This document shows positions 52,631 to 62,638 of a stretch of DNA of 64,000 bases, piece after piece. The notes beneath the pieces are model-generated. The model was not told the origin of the DNA and did not search any database. It saw nothing but the letters and a program-made list of their open reading frames with translations. Positions within the stretch are counted from its first letter, which is position 1; each line of letters opens with the position of its first letter. Origin of the DNA: Ereboglobus sp. PH5-10 (lineage in GTDB: Bacteria > Verrucomicrobiota > Verrucomicrobiia > Opitutales > Opitutaceae); assembly GCF_029504735.1 (NCBI RefSeq), contig NZ_JAQFIP010000011.1, positions 62,001-126,000 on the forward strand, read 5' to 3'. A program made the translations under genes and the position numbers.

Positions 52631-53586
52631 GGGTTTTGCGGAGGCGCGGCGCTTTCAGGTATTGGGATAGCGGGGGCGTCCGTCGCAAGCGTTTCGGTTT
52701 TGTCGGCGCTTTTTTCTTTCGGTTGGCCAATTTTTTCCAACTGAGCCGTCGCTGTTTCCAGACGACTTGCGGCAACGATTTTATCAATGATAGCGCAAAC
52801 CAGTTTTTTCATTTGAGAGCCGCTTCCGTAGGAGGCGGGTGCCATGTAATTAATACGTTTGTTTGCCAGAAGCGCCTTTGCGCTTTCTAGTTTCCCGGCC
52901 TTTCTCTGATCATAAACGGCTATAGAATTGCCGCCTTTTTGCTTCACCAACTTCATGCAAGGCACATCAGTCGCGCCATCCCCAATATAAATCATTCTGG
53001 AAAATGGGATAGGCCTCTGGCTTTCAGGAATATACTCGTTAATCAATGTATTATCATTGTCGTCTTCTATGCCCTTGTTGATGCGGAACAGGAATTGCGT
53101 TTTTGTCGTATAATTAACGGCAACTGCAGGCCACTTGGCCGTTCCGTCCTGTTCGTCGTAAACGAATGAGCAAGCGTATATTTTTTTGAAATACTTTGCG
53201 ATGGACGTGCCCTCGATCATCTCCTTGATTCCGGATGATACGATATAGTGTTCAATTATGACGCCGTTCTTTTTTCCGTAGGCATTGATTATCTTGAACC
53301 AGTCCTCGACGCCGTTGAAAAGCTTTACGCTTTTCCCGTATCCTTGAATGGATGCCTTGGTTGTTTTATTGCTGCCGACGTGTGCTTTGGCCTTGTCGAT
53401 CATCAGCATCATGTAAGTTAGAATTTGGTCGGCATGGTTTCGCTTTCGGCATGCCTCGACTTCGCTCCAGAATGGCTGGGCTTTTGTTCCCAAGTCATTA
53501 AAGAAATCGTATTCTTGCATGTTCTTGGGCGATAATGTGCCGTCGAAATCGTAACAGATTGCTATGGTTGGTTTTATTTTACTCAT
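52627..53586 (-). CDS. HAD-superfamily phosphatase-like protein
   Basis: This 319-residue protein has HAD motif I at the N-terminus (ICYDFDGTLSPKNM), motif II-type Ser (HYIVSSGIKEMI), a conserved Lys region, and motif IV (MIYIGDGATDVPCMKLV). A large cap region sits between motifs I and II. The C-terminal 60 residues are a Lys/Glu/Ala-rich tail. It lies 9 bp after hsdS within the restriction-modification operon, an uncommon companion; phosphatase activity on an unknown substrate is expected. Lower GC than hsdM or hsdR suggests separate acquisition. Confidence 0.8.
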   Translation of the reverse strand: MSKIKPTIAICYDFDGTLSPKNMQEYDFFNDLGTKAQPFWSEVEACRKRNHADQILTYMMLMIDKAKAHVGSNKTTKASIQGYGKSVKLFNGVEDWFKIINAYGKKNGVIIEHYIVSSGIKEMIEGTSIAKYFKKIYACSFVYDEQDGTAKWPAVAVNYTTKTQFLFRINKGIEDDNDNTLINEYIPESQRPIPFSRMIYIGDGATDVPCMKLVKQKGGNSIAVYDQRKAGKLESAKALLANKRINYMAPASYGSGSQMKKLVCAIIDKIVAASRLETATAQLEKIGQPKEKSADKTETLATDAPAIPIPESAAPPQNP

Positions 53587-53595
53587 GATGTGAAA

Positions 53596-54744
53596 TTAGA
53601 TGGTGCTAATTTTGCTTTCGCCGCCCATCAGTCTTGGCAACAGCATATTACGGATGGCTTCCAGGGTTTTTATTTGCGCTATATTTTTTTGTATTTTCTC
53701 AAGCGCGGGAATCGCAAAGGCATTGAAGGCGTTGATGGCTTTAGTGTCCGGAATCACAATTTCATATTGGCTCAAGGTGTTCCAGTCAGTGCGCGGCATT
53801 CGGGTTCCACCCGATCCAAGGTTGGCATATGCGACAACATCGTCTTGAAAGAATGCAAACAGGCAAAATGCCAAGTATTCGGGACGCTTGGGGCGCAAAA
53901 CTAAAATGTCGGTCGAACAAATACCGGAGAACGGAGCGATGACGACCTTGTGAAAATACGGACGAAGTTTGCCGAACAGTATGTCGTTCTTTCCGAAGGC
54001 GGATTTATTGCTGCTGACCGCGTCCCCGTGCCCGTATTGATTTAGCGCAATGTTTCTTTTGTCGATATGCTCAAGGCCAATGTATTTTGTTTCAGCCAAT
54101 ATGTCTTCGGTCTTTATGGATTCCCGTATATTGTCCGTGACGTCTCCCAGTTTTCCCTCTTTCCAATCGGGTTGTGGCGATTCGATGAAGGTTTGGCGGA
54201 AGAGGGTTTCGGCGAGGGATTCGAGGGTTTTGTTCTGGCGATGTAGGAGGTCGATTTTGTCGTCAAGGATGCCCAGCATATCCGCTATCGCGCGTTGCTC
54301 GGGGAGCGGGGGAATTTTTACCGACGCCAGATAAATATAATTACGGTTTAACGAGGGTTGAGCACTGCCAGAATTATAACCCGAAAAATCCAATGTTTTC
54401 AGCAGGTAATAGGCGAAGCGCACATCGTTGCCCTTGAAGTCGGTGACATAGAGGGCGGTGTTGTGCGGCCAATAATCAACATCGCTGTAATGAACTTGTC
54501 CAAACGAGGCGCCGCTTCGCCCGATAACTATGCCCGGCCCTTTTGCCAGTGCGGTATCGTGGAAGCCGTTCTGCCCGGCTGAGCCCATGACGGGAATGTT
54601 GCCCGCGCGTCGCTCCGGATCGGTCAAGTCGTGTCCTCTTTGGAGTGATATAAAATCACCGAGAGTCGCATCCTTCCATTCGCTCGCGGCTGTTTGCCGG
54701 GGACGCGGGGCTTTTGCCTCGCTTGGTTGGGTGCGGGGTTTCAT
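53596..54744 (-). CDS. hsdS: Type I restriction-modification specificity subunit S
   Basis: The start at 54744 ([20 protein letters not shown]) gives 382 residues and an ATGA overlap with the mini-RhuM stop; an in-frame upstream extension is unlikely. There are two target-recognition domains. The first (WKDATLGDFISLQRGHDLTD to YIYLASVKIPPLPEQRAIAD) is followed by a conserved coiled-coil spacer (MLGILDDKIDLLHRQNKTLE). The second (WKEGKLGDVTDNIRESIKTE to LSQYEIVIPDT) ends in a second, shorter helix. It determines the asymmetric DNA target and bridges two HsdM subunits. Confidence 0.94.
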   Translation of the reverse strand: MKPRTQPSEAKAPRPRQTAASEWKDATLGDFISLQRGHDLTDPERRAGNIPVMGSAGQNGFHDTALAKGPGIVIGRSGASFGQVHYSDVDYWPHNTALYVTDFKGNDVRFAYYLLKTLDFSGYNSGSAQPSLNRNYIYLASVKIPPLPEQRAIADMLGILDDKIDLLHRQNKTLESLAETLFRQTFIESPQPDWKEGKLGDVTDNIRESIKTEDILAETKYIGLEHIDKRNIALNQYGHGDAVSSNKSAFGKNDILFGKLRPYFHKVVIAPFSGICSTDILVLRPKRPEYLAFCLFAFFQDDVVAYANLGSGGTRMPRTDWNTLSQYEIVIPDTKAINAFNAFAIPALEKIQKNIAQIKTLEAIRNMLLPRLMGGESKISTI

Positions 54745-54977
54745 GCGGCACCTCCCGCAAAGACCTGCCGATACATGACTTTCTCGCTGGCGCGGGTGTC
54801 GCGGTTGCGTTCGAGGCGCTTTTTCCAATAGAGGCCGCCGCCGACTTGTTTCAAGGGGGCGTCATTCATGGCGAAGCGCGCCGATTTCACGCGGCAGCCG
54901 ACTGCGATGATGCCGTCGATTTTCACGAGTCCGTCCGCGCTTTGGTAAATGATGAATTCTGTTTTTTCAGGGTTCAT
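54741..54977 (-). CDS. Miniaturised RhuM-like protein, 78 residues
   Basis: It starts within the hsdM stop (ATGA at 54974-54977) and ends within the hsdS start (ATGA at 54741-54744). The sequence [20 protein letters not shown] matches the RhuM N-terminus. [14 protein letters not shown] matches the middle (xILAVGYRVxSxRG). The section from [20 protein letters not shown] into [12 protein letters not shown] matches the C-terminal part (xxLLExIRDIRASExxxYxxVxxIFA). Full RhuM proteins are about 330 residues, so at least two internal segments are missing without loss of frame. RhuM genes are common guests between hsdM and hsdS. Whether this product still functions or only keeps translation coupled is unknown. 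Confidence 0.65.
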   Translation of the reverse strand: MNPEKTEFIIYQSADGLVKIDGIIAVGCRVKSARFAMNDAPLKQVGGGLYWKKRLERNRDTRASEKVMYRQVFAGGAA

Positions 54978-56587
54978 AGCTTCACCTTCGCGAGGTTTTG
55001 GCGGATGACTTCGTTGAGTTTTTGCTCCTCCAGCATCTGGGCGGCGAGCTCGGCCTGGAGGGCGGCGAATCTTTCGGGGAAATTAAAATCGTCCTCCTCG
55101 TCGGGGAGCCCGACGTAGCGGCCGGGCGTGAGCACGTAGTCGAGCTCGGCGACGCGGTGGAGCGGGACGGAGGCGCAATAACCGGGAATGTCTTCGTAAG
55201 GCAGGGCGTGTTCGCCGGGCGCGCCGCTTTTCCCCGCTCCCGCCAATTTCGGGGACGGCGGTTTCGGCGAAACCGCCCTACCTGTGCGCCATGCGTGGTA
55301 TGTGCCGGCGATTTGTTGTATGTCCTCGTGCGAGAGTTCGCGGGTGCGGCGGTTGATAAGGTGGCCGAGGTTGCGGGCGTCGATGAAGAGGATTTCGCCG
55401 GGACGCGGGTGGGCGGTGGTTTTGCGGGCGCGATTAAGGAACCAGAGGGCGGCGGGGATTTGCGTGTTGAGAAAGAGTTTCGCGGGGAGGTTGACGATGC
55501 AGTCGATAAGGTTGCCGTCGGCGATCATGGCCTTGCGGATGTCGCCCTCGCCGGAGGTTTTGCTGGTAAGCGCGCCCTTGGCAAGAACGACGCCGGCCTT
55601 GCCGCCGGGGGTGAGGTGGGCGACGAAGTGTTGGAGCCAGGCGAAGTTGGCGTTGCCGACGGGCGGGCGGCCGTATTGCCAGCGTCCGTCGGTCTGGAGG
55701 AGGTCGCCGCTCCAGTCGCTAACGTTGAAGGGCGGGTTGGCGATGATGAAGTCGGCGCGGAGATCCTTGTGGGCGTCGTTGAGGAAGGAACCCTCGTTGT
55801 TCCACTTCACCTGCGTGGCGTCGATGCCGCGGATGGCGAGGTTCATCTTGGCGAGGCGCCAGGTGGTTTGGTTGCTTTCCTGGCCGTAGATGGAGATGTC
55901 GTTGACGCGGCCCTGGTGCTCTTTGACGAACTTCTCGGACTGCACGAACATGCCGCCGGAGCCGCAGCAGGGATCGAAGACGCGACCTTTGTAGGGTTCG
56001 AGCATGGCGACGAGGAGCTCGACGATGGAGCGCGGTGTGTAGAACTGGCCGCCCTGCTTGCCCTCGGCGAGGGCGAACTCGCCGAGAAAATACTCGAAGA
56101 CGTGGCCGAGGACGTCGGCGCTGCGGGCCTTGGCGTCGCCGAGGGCGATGTTTCCGACGAGGTCGATGAGGCCGCCGAGGCTGGAGGGGTCGAGGTTTTG
56201 GCGGGCGAAGACTTTTGGGAGGACACTCTTGAGCTGGGCGTTGTCGCGCTCGATGGCGTCCATGGCGTCGTCAACGATTTTGCCGATGGCCGGAAGCTTG
56301 GCGCTGTTTTGAAGATAACGCCAGCGCGCGGCGGGCGGGACGAAGAAGACGCGCTCGGCCTTGTATTCGTCGGGGTCCTCGGGGTCGCCGCCGGAGGCTT
56401 TTTCGGCGGCGAGGCGGGCGTGGAGTTCCTCGAAGGAGTCGGAGATGTATTTGAGGAAGATGAGGCCGAGGACGACGTGCTTGTATTCGGCGGCGTCGAT
56501 GTTTTTGCGGAGTTTGTCGGCGGCGCGCCAGAGTTGCTTTTCGAGCGGTTCGGCGGCGGGTTGCTTGGGTTTGGCGGTGCGAGCCAT
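54974..56587 (-). CDS. hsdM: Type I restriction-modification DNA methyltransferase subunit M
   Basis: This 537-residue protein has an N-terminal HsdM helical domain ([20 protein letters not shown]). The N6-adenine methyltransferase core has SAM motif I ([18 protein letters not shown]) and catalytic motif IV NPPF ([13 protein letters not shown]). The C-terminal helices pack against HsdS. The [16 protein letters not shown] segment is characteristic. It is the first gene of the operon, with mini-RhuM and hsdS following by four-base overlaps. Confidence 0.97.
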   Translation of the reverse strand: MARTAKPKQPAAEPLEKQLWRAADKLRKNIDAAEYKHVVLGLIFLKYISDSFEELHARLAAEKASGGDPEDPDEYKAERVFFVPPAARWRYLQNSAKLPAIGKIVDDAMDAIERDNAQLKSVLPKVFARQNLDPSSLGGLIDLVGNIALGDAKARSADVLGHVFEYFLGEFALAEGKQGGQFYTPRSIVELLVAMLEPYKGRVFDPCCGSGGMFVQSEKFVKEHQGRVNDISIYGQESNQTTWRLAKMNLAIRGIDATQVKWNNEGSFLNDAHKDLRADFIIANPPFNVSDWSGDLLQTDGRWQYGRPPVGNANFAWLQHFVAHLTPGGKAGVVLAKGALTSKTSGEGDIRKAMIADGNLIDCIVNLPAKLFLNTQIPAALWFLNRARKTTAHPRPGEILFIDARNLGHLINRRTRELSHEDIQQIAGTYHAWRTGRAVSPKPPSPKLAGAGKSGAPGEHALPYEDIPGYCASVPLHRVAELDYVLTPGRYVGLPDEEDDFNFPERFAALQAELAAQMLEEQKLNEVIRQNLAKVKL

Positions 56588-56770
56588 GTGCGATGGGCGA
56601 GATGTTTTGGAAAATGGGTTTGCCGTGTCCGTGATTGGCTAGCGGCGGCGGGAGAACGTTGCGAGTGCATTACATGCTTTTTACGCAAGGAATTGCAGCA
56701 ACGAAAACGTGTTTTTTGCGAAATATATTGGGGCGAAAATTTGGCGCGGGTTGGCGGAAGGCGCGACAGC

Positions 56771-58231
56771 TCAGGATGATTTTTTCGCGGCACGCGCGGG
56801 CTTCGAAGCTGCGGTGGTTTTCGCAGCGGGCGTTTTTCCGGCGGCGGAGGAGGGGGATGTGGTGGCGGTATCGGGTGCGGTTTGAACCGCGGCAGTTTGC
56901 GCGGCGACGGCTTTCTTGAATGCGTCCCAGTCCTTGGCGGCGGCGACGGCTTGCGGCGTCATGGCGAGGTAGAGCTTTGCGTTCGCCTCGGTAGCCACGC
57001 CTTCATAAACTTCGGTGGTTTTTGTGCTGGTGTGCTGCATGAGGTAGCCGACGGAGGGCATGTTTTTCGTGTGAGCGAGCATATAGCTGGCGAAGGAGTG
57101 ACGCCAGACGTTGCGCAGGCCGCGCAGGGTTTCCTTGTCGTCGTCGGTGGCGGCTGCCAGCGGGCGCAATCCGGCGCGAATCAGCGCGGCGCGTTTCCAT
57201 TCGCGGTAATTGAGGAATGTCATCGACCAGCACGCCTCCGGCGCGTGCGCCAACCATGCCCAGAGGACGTCGGGGTGCCCCTGCCGCCATTTGCGTTTTC
57301 CGCTTTTGTGAAGGGAGCCCGGCATCTCGATGCCTTTTTCCTCGAAGCTCAGGTGTGCCTTTTGGATGCGTCCCGCCGAGGAGTAGCGCAGGCCGCCGAA
57401 TGCCTCCAGCGCGATGCGTCCGGCAACGGGCTCGTGCAGGTTGGCCTTGAAAAATTTGAAAGCGTCCTCGGGCGAAATGACAACTACGTCGCCGTCATCA
57501 ACCTCGGGCACGGCGACGATTTCGCAGGGGTTGCGGAGTATCCAGCCTTCCTTGCGGGTGCGGTCGAGGAAGGTGTTCACGTCCTTGCGGTGGTGTTTTT
57601 TCGTTTGAGCCTCCATAGGCTCGCCGGTCTTCGGGTTGGTGAGCTTTGCCAGCCACCGGCGGATGTCGTCGGCCTCAAGCTCGTTGAGTTTTTTGTCACC
57701 GTAGTCGTTGCAGAAGCGGATGCCGACGTGTTTGTCGATATGCCGCCAGGTGTCGGCGGAGAGTTTTTCCTCGGTCTCGCGGATCGCGCGGTATTTCACG
57801 TAGGCCTCGCGCACGGTGAGACTTTGCGCGCCGCCTTTTCCGATGCCCTGACGGTAGGCGAGCCATTCGTGGGCGACGATGATGGGATCGGTTTCATCGC
57901 CGACGAGTTTTTGAAAATCGAGGTAACGCGCCCAGCGTTTCGGATCGAAGGCGAGCACGTCCGTGCCGTGTTTCTCGCGTTTCTCGGCAAGATCCCTTGC
58001 GGCGACCTCGCGGGCGGCGGCGTCCTTGAAGCCGGTGGCTTCGCGGCGACCGGATTCGCGGTCGGTCCAGTGCAAATAAAAAGGGGCGTTTGGCCTGTCT
58101 TTTCGGTAGGAATACCGAATTCCCCGAGGTGGCGACCACTTGCCTCGTTTTTTCGCCAAACTGCGTCCGACTGTTGGTTGCTGTTCTGGTTGCTGTTTCG
58201 GTTGCTGTTTCGGTTGCTGTTTGGTTGTCAT
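56771..58231 (-). CDS. Tyrosine recombinase / integrase
   Basis: This 486-residue protein begins with a QQP repeat N-terminus (TTKQQPKQQPKQQPEQQP, encoded by short tandem repeats). It has a SAM-like core-binding domain (LTVREAYVKYRAIRETEEKL) and a catalytic domain. Catalytic residues are read as Arg in GGLRYSSAGRI, Lys in LHKSGKRKW, Arg-His in LRNVWRHSFASYML, His in YLMQHTSTKTTEVYEGVA, and the Tyr in TTEVYEG. The usual HxxR first His is Asn here (NVWRHSF). The Ala/Lys/Thr-rich tail is atypical. The gene starts 79 bp from the 3' end of tRNA-Pro, the classical position for an integrase that uses the tRNA as attachment site. Confidence 0.88.
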   Translation of the reverse strand: MTTKQQPKQQPKQQPEQQPTVGRSLAKKRGKWSPPRGIRYSYRKDRPNAPFYLHWTDRESGRREATGFKDAAAREVAARDLAEKREKHGTDVLAFDPKRWARYLDFQKLVGDETDPIIVAHEWLAYRQGIGKGGAQSLTVREAYVKYRAIRETEEKLSADTWRHIDKHVGIRFCNDYGDKKLNELEADDIRRWLAKLTNPKTGEPMEAQTKKHHRKDVNTFLDRTRKEGWILRNPCEIVAVPEVDDGDVVVISPEDAFKFFKANLHEPVAGRIALEAFGGLRYSSAGRIQKAHLSFEEKGIEMPGSLHKSGKRKWRQGHPDVLWAWLAHAPEACWSMTFLNYREWKRAALIRAGLRPLAAATDDDKETLRGLRNVWRHSFASYMLAHTKNMPSVGYLMQHTSTKTTEVYEGVATEANAKLYLAMTPQAVAAAKDWDAFKKAVAAQTAAVQTAPDTATTSPSSAAGKTPAAKTTAASKPARAAKKSS

Positions 58232-58267
58232 TTCTGCTGTTTTTGACAGTAAACCAATCCAGTCAAC

Positions 58268-58302
58268 AATAAAGCCCCCTCCTATGAGGAGGGGGCTTTA
58301 TT
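58268..58302 (-). terminator. Perfect 16-bp hairpin after tRNA-Pro
   Basis: Arms 58268-58283 and 58287-58302 are perfectly complementary with an ATG loop. The core is GCCCCCTCCT and the ends are AATAAA/TTTATT. It lies directly downstream of the tRNA on the minus strand and upstream of the integrase start, so it probably terminates the tRNA transcript. Confidence 0.85.
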
Positions 58303-58309
58303 GGTAAAA

Positions 58310-58386
58310 TGGTCGGGCCGGAGAGATTCGAACTCTCGACCTCTTGCACCCCATGCAAGCGCGCTACCAGGCTACGCTACGGCCCG
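58310..58386 (-). tRNA. tRNA-Pro (anticodon GGG)
   Basis: Read on the minus strand from 58386, the acceptor arms are CGGGCCG and CGGCCCG, with discriminator A and an encoded CCA (58310-58313). The D-loop contains AGCCTGGTAGCGC. The anticodon stem CTTGC/GCAAG encloses loop ATGGGGT (anticodon GGG, reading CCC/CCU). The T-arm is GAGAGTTCGAATCTCTC. This is a complete cloverleaf. The 242 bp between it and nusA contain no gene. Confidence 0.95.
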
Positions 58387-58628
58387 AACAAAAGGAGACG
58401 CAGCAAGGCTGACACCGCGCAAACTTGCAAGCGGTTTTTTCTTAAAAATATTCGTCCCCGTTTAATCGCAGCCTCGCGCCCGGCTCACTTTCCGCGCAGG
58501 GCTTGACAAGACTTTCACGCAATAGTTAATTTCGCACGCATATATAAACGTTCACTTTGCGAAAACCAAAGGTGGGCCTCTTGGCCTGCTTTTTTTTTCC
58601 TCACACACCAACACCTTACAACATCACT

Positions 58629-59852
58629 ATGAGCAACGAAATCCTCGCCGTCCTCGAATACATGGAAAAAGAAAAGGCCATTCCGCGCGCCGACATGATT
58701 GCCGCCATAGTGAACGCAATCAAAACCGCCGCGCAAAAGGGCGTTAACGCGGGCCAGGAGCTCAAGATCGAAATCGATCCCAAATCCGGCAAGCTCAAGG
58801 CGTGGGCGCTGCTCAAGGTCGTTGATTCCGTAAGCAATCCGAAGACCGAGATTCACATCGAGAAAGCCCAGGCACTCCAATCCGGCGTGCAACTCGGCGA
58901 TATTATCGAGCGCGAAGTCGACCCCGCCATGCTCGGACGCATCGCCGCGCAAACCGCGCGCCAGACCGTCATGCAAAAACTCCGCCAGTTTGAGAAGGAT
59001 CGCATTTACGACGACTTCAAGGACATGGTCGGAAACATCGTCACCGGCACCGTTCGCCGCAGGGAGCGCGGGGACATCGTTGTCGATCTTGGCAAGGCCG
59101 AGGCGCTCCTCACCAGCAAGGAACAGGTTCCCGGCGAGGAATACCAGGCGGGCGACCGCGTGCGCTGCATCTTGCTCGAAATCGAATCCACGCCGCGCGG
59201 CCCCGAGATCATTCTCAGCCGCGCCAGCCAGAAATTTGTCCGCAGGCTCTTCGAGCTTGAGGTCACCGAAATCGCCGACGGCACCGTGAAAATCGAGTCC
59301 TTCGCGCGCGAGCCCGGCTACCGCACAAAAATCTCAGTCTCCACCAACGACCCGAAAGTCGATCCCGTCGGCGCGTGCGTCGGCGCCCGCGGCGCCCGCG
59401 TGAAGACCATCGTTCGCGAGCTCAACGGCGAGAAAATCGACATCATTCCTCACCACGACGATCCTCAACAATTCATCATCGAGGCCCTTAAACCCGCGGT
59501 TCCCCGAGACATGGTCTTCGACGAGAAAAACCACCGTGTCTCCCTTAAGGTTGACTCGGAAAACCTCGCCATCGCCATCGGCCGCAAGGGGCAGAACGCG
59601 CGCCTCACCTCGCGCCTTGTGGGCTGGAAACTCGACATCGAGGAATATAAGGCCGCCTCGTCCGACCCGCGCGAGGACGCCATCCAGTCGCTCATCAAGA
59701 GCCTCGGCCTTGACCGCGCGATCTCGGAGCGCCTCGTCAACATCGGCATGAACTCGCCCGCCGTCCTCGAGGACGTCGAGCTCGACGACCTCACCGAAGC
59801 CGGCTTCTCCGCCGACGAGGCCAACGGCATTCTCTCGAAGCTGCGGAAATAA
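58629..59852 (+). CDS. nusA: Transcription termination/antitermination factor NusA
   Basis: The start at 58629 ([20 protein letters not shown]) gives 407 residues; an upstream in-frame ATG at 58557 lacks family support. The domains are NusA N-terminal RNA-polymerase-binding (to about 130), S1 ([20 protein letters not shown]), KH1 and KH2 ([40 protein letters not shown]). A short C-terminal helix-hairpin-helix region follows ([20 protein letters not shown]). It binds RNA polymerase and nascent RNA to control pausing and termination. It is followed by infB and rbfA as in most bacteria; the usual rimP is not upstream. Confidence 0.97.
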   Translation: MSNEILAVLEYMEKEKAIPRADMIAAIVNAIKTAAQKGVNAGQELKIEIDPKSGKLKAWALLKVVDSVSNPKTEIHIEKAQALQSGVQLGDIIEREVDPAMLGRIAAQTARQTVMQKLRQFEKDRIYDDFKDMVGNIVTGTVRRRERGDIVVDLGKAEALLTSKEQVPGEEYQAGDRVRCILLEIESTPRGPEIILSRASQKFVRRLFELEVTEIADGTVKIESFAREPGYRTKISVSTNDPKVDPVGACVGARGARVKTIVRELNGEKIDIIPHHDDPQQFIIEALKPAVPRDMVFDEKNHRVSLKVDSENLAIAIGRKGQNARLTSRLVGWKLDIEEYKAASSDPREDAIQSLIKSLGLDRAISERLVNIGMNSPAVLEDVELDDLTEAGFSADEANGILSKLRK

Positions 59853-59957
59853 AACCCCCGCGCTTCCCGCTCACACCATCCATCGCACGGCGTCCCGCGC
59901 CACTCGCCACCCAACACCACACGATTAAGATTCACAGCGCAGCAAACACTTACCTGA

Positions 59958-62531
59958 ATGAGTATCCGCATCCACGAACTCGCTAAAAAAATCGGCATGA
60001 ACAACAAGGAATTGTTGGCCATGCTGAAAGAGCGCAAATTTGACGTTAAAAGCGTCTCCAGCACCATCGACAATATCAGCGCCGAGGCAATTGTGGAGGA
60101 GTTTGCGGAAAAGAACAAGGCGTCCGCGCCCGTCGAGCAACCACCGCCCCCTGCGCCGGAGCCGGAGGCCGCGCCCGCGCCCGCGCCCGTTCATATTCCC
60201 ACGGTAAAATCCGCCGCCGATGTCGCGCGCGAAAAAGAGGAGGCGGCTCGTGCCAAAAAAGCCGCCGAGGATGCCGCCAGGGGCGTGGTGTCACCGAGTC
60301 CCGCCGTTCCCGTCGAAAAACCCGCGGCACCCCGCAAGGCCGCCCCGGCTGTTCCGCCGCCGCCGCCCGTCGTTTCCGCGCCGAAGCCGCCGCCCGCAAT
60401 TCCCGCGCCCAAGCCGGCCGCTCCGCGTCCCTCGAGCATTCCTTCCGTCCGCTCCGCGCCCGCGGTTCCACCTTCGCCTCCTCAAACCCCCGGAGTGCGC
60501 CCCGCGCCCTCGACCGCGCAATCCGCTCCGCGTCCGACTCCGCCGCCGCCCTCGGCACCGGTTTCCCGTCCGGTTTCCGCGCCGCCGCCACCAGCTCCGC
60601 GTCCTGTTTCCGCGCCGCCCCCGCCGCCGATCGCAAGCGCGCCGAAGCCGCCGCCCGCAATTCCCGGCACCACGCCTCCAATTGCCCCGGCGCCCACAGC
60701 TCCCGCGCAGCCAACCGAAGCCGGTGACGGTGAGCTGAAAGTAATCAGCCTCAAGCCGCCCGTGATCGTGCGCGATTTTGCGCCCGCGCTCGGCCTCAAA
60801 CCTTTCAAGCTCATCTCCGAGCTCATGGGCATGGGCGTGTTCGCCTCCATGAATCAGGCGATCGACGAGGGTGTTGCCATCAAGGTCGCCGAAAAACACG
60901 GCTACCTCCTCGAGGTCAAACACCGCGGCGACGCCGCCTCGCAGCAAGCCGCCAAGGCCGAGGAAAAAAAAGCCCGCGCCAAAAAAGCCGCCGCCGAGGA
61001 CGACCCGAAAAACCTCGCCTCGCGCCCGCCCGTCGTCTGCATCCTCGGTCACGTTGACCACGGCAAGACCTCGTTGCTCGACAGCATTCGCAAGGCCCAT
61101 GTCGCCTCTGGCGAAGCCGGCGGTATCACGCAGCACATCGGCGCCTACCAGATCGAATACAACGGCCGCAAAATCACCTTCCTCGACACGCCCGGCCACG
61201 CCGCGTTCAACAAGATGCGCGCGCGCGGAGCCGACGCCACCGACATCGCCATTCTCGTCATTGCCGCCGACGACGGCTTCAAGCCGCAAACCGAGGAGGC
61301 TCTCGCCCACGCGCAAAATGCCAAGGTGCCGATCATCGTTGCCGTCAACAAAATGGACGTCAAAGGCGCCAACCTCGACCAAGTCAAGGGCCAGATGCAG
61401 CAGCACGGCATCGCCCCGGAAGACTGGGGCGGCGAGACAATCACCGTTCCCGTTTCCGCAATCAAGGGCACCGGCATATCCGACCTCATGGAGATGATTC
61501 TCCTTCAGTCCGACGTCCTCGAACTCAAGGCCAACCCGAAGGCCGATCCCAGCGGCGTCATCATCGAATCCCAAATCGATGTCGGCCGCGGGCCGCTCGC
61601 CACCGTCATCGTGCAACGCGGCACGCTCAAGGTCGGCGACTCCATTGTGTGCGGCCAGCAATGGGCCAAAATCCGCGCCATGTATGACGACCGCGGCAAC
61701 GCAATCAAGGAGGCACCTCCCTCGACGCCCGCGCGCGTCATCGGCTGGTCCGGCGCGCCCGACAGCGGCGCCACCTTCAAGGCAGTCAAGAACGCCCGCG
61801 AGGCCGAGCGCCTTGCCGAGGATGCGCAGCACGCCGCCAAGCTCGCGGCCACCTCCCAAGCCGCCGCGCCCAAGGAAACTTCAATCGACGCGCTCTTCGC
61901 CAACATCGCCGCCTCGCAACAAAAGACGCTAAAGATCATCATCAAGGCGGATGTTTACGGCTCCACCGAGGCGGTCCGCAGCGTTCTCGAAAACATCAAG
62001 TCCAGCAAAGTCGCGCTCGAAATCGTCTCGACCGACGTCGGCCTTATTTCCAAGAACGACGTGCTCATGGCCAGCACCGGCTCCGCCACGATCATCGGCT
62101 TCAACACCAAGCTCGAAAACGGCGTCACTCCGCTAGCCAAGCACCACAAGGTTCGCATCGAAACATTCGGCATCATCTACGAACTCGCAGACCGCGTGCG
62201 CGAAATGATGGCCGACCTCCTCGAACCCGATCTCAAGGAAGTCAAACTCGGCGCCGCCGAAGTGCGCGCCACCTTCCCGCTCGCGAAGGGCTTCGTCGCC
62301 GGCTGCCTTGTCACCGAGGGCAAGATCACCCGCAACGCGCAAGCCCGCCTCCGCCGCGGCAACAAAATCGCCCACGAGGGCAAAATCGAAATGCTCAAAC
62401 GTTTCAAGGACGACGCCAACGAAGTGCGCGCCGGCCTCGAGTGCGGCATCAAGCTCGGCGACTACAACGCCTACGAAATCGGCGACGTCATCGAATGCTT
62501 CGAAATTCAAAAAGTCAGGGCGACGCTCTGA
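59958..62531 (+). CDS. infB: Translation initiation factor IF-2
   Basis: This 857-residue protein has an N-terminal IF2_N domain ([20 protein letters not shown]). A Pro/Ala-rich linker runs over residues 55-250. The G domain starts near residue 355 with P-loop [12 protein letters not shown], switch DTPGHAAF and NKMD. Domains II to IV follow, ending [16 protein letters not shown]. It positions initiator tRNA on the ribosome by GTP hydrolysis. It lies 105 bp after nusA. Confidence 0.98.
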   Translation: MSIRIHELAKKIGMNNKELLAMLKERKFDVKSVSSTIDNISAEAIVEEFAEKNKASAPVEQPPPPAPEPEAAPAPAPVHIPTVKSAADVAREKEEAARAKKAAEDAARGVVSPSPAVPVEKPAAPRKAAPAVPPPPPVVSAPKPPPAIPAPKPAAPRPSSIPSVRSAPAVPPSPPQTPGVRPAPSTAQSAPRPTPPPPSAPVSRPVSAPPPPAPRPVSAPPPPPIASAPKPPPAIPGTTPPIAPAPTAPAQPTEAGDGELKVISLKPPVIVRDFAPALGLKPFKLISELMGMGVFASMNQAIDEGVAIKVAEKHGYLLEVKHRGDAASQQAAKAEEKKARAKKAAAEDDPKNLASRPPVVCILGHVDHGKTSLLDSIRKAHVASGEAGGITQHIGAYQIEYNGRKITFLDTPGHAAFNKMRARGADATDIAILVIAADDGFKPQTEEALAHAQNAKVPIIVAVNKMDVKGANLDQVKGQMQQHGIAPEDWGGETITVPVSAIKGTGISDLMEMILLQSDVLELKANPKADPSGVIIESQIDVGRGPLATVIVQRGTLKVGDSIVCGQQWAKIRAMYDDRGNAIKEAPPSTPARVIGWSGAPDSGATFKAVKNAREAERLAEDAQHAAKLAATSQAAAPKETSIDALFANIAASQQKTLKIIIKADVYGSTEAVRSVLENIKSSKVALEIVSTDVGLISKNDVLMASTGSATIIGFNTKLENGVTPLAKHHKVRIETFGIIYELADRVREMMADLLEPDLKEVKLGAAEVRATFPLAKGFVAGCLVTEGKITRNAQARLRRGNKIAHEGKIEMLKRFKDDANEVRAGLECGIKLGDYNAYEIGDVIECFEIQKVRATL

Positions 62532-62537
62532 GAAAAA

Positions 62538-62632
62538 GACTGAAAGGCTGAAAAGCTGAAGGACTGAAAGAAAAACAGCCTTCAGCATTTGCCATTTCTT
62601 CAGCCTTTCAGCCCTTCAGTCCTTCAGCTTTT
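62538..62632. repeat. CTGAAAGG-type repeats between infB and rbfA
   Basis: Tandem CTGAA-containing units on the left (62538-62570) recur inverted on the right (62599-62632). AAAAGCTGAAGGACTGAA at 62551-62568 pairs perfectly with 62615-62632. CTGAAAGGCTGAA at 62540-62552 pairs with 62599-62611. The two pairs overlap in a non-nested order, so only one stem can form at a time. A related set follows rbfA. Confidence 0.8.
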
Positions 62633-62638
62633 CCCGCC

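Noticed and set aside
54998-56779. 593-codon open frame on the plus strand
   Set aside because: Antisense shadow of hsdM; very Gly/Val/Glu-rich with no family signature.
34413-58310. A second tRNA-Pro attachment copy or island left end
   Set aside because: Only chance matches of eight or nine bases to the tRNA 3' end were seen; none lies in a convincing context.
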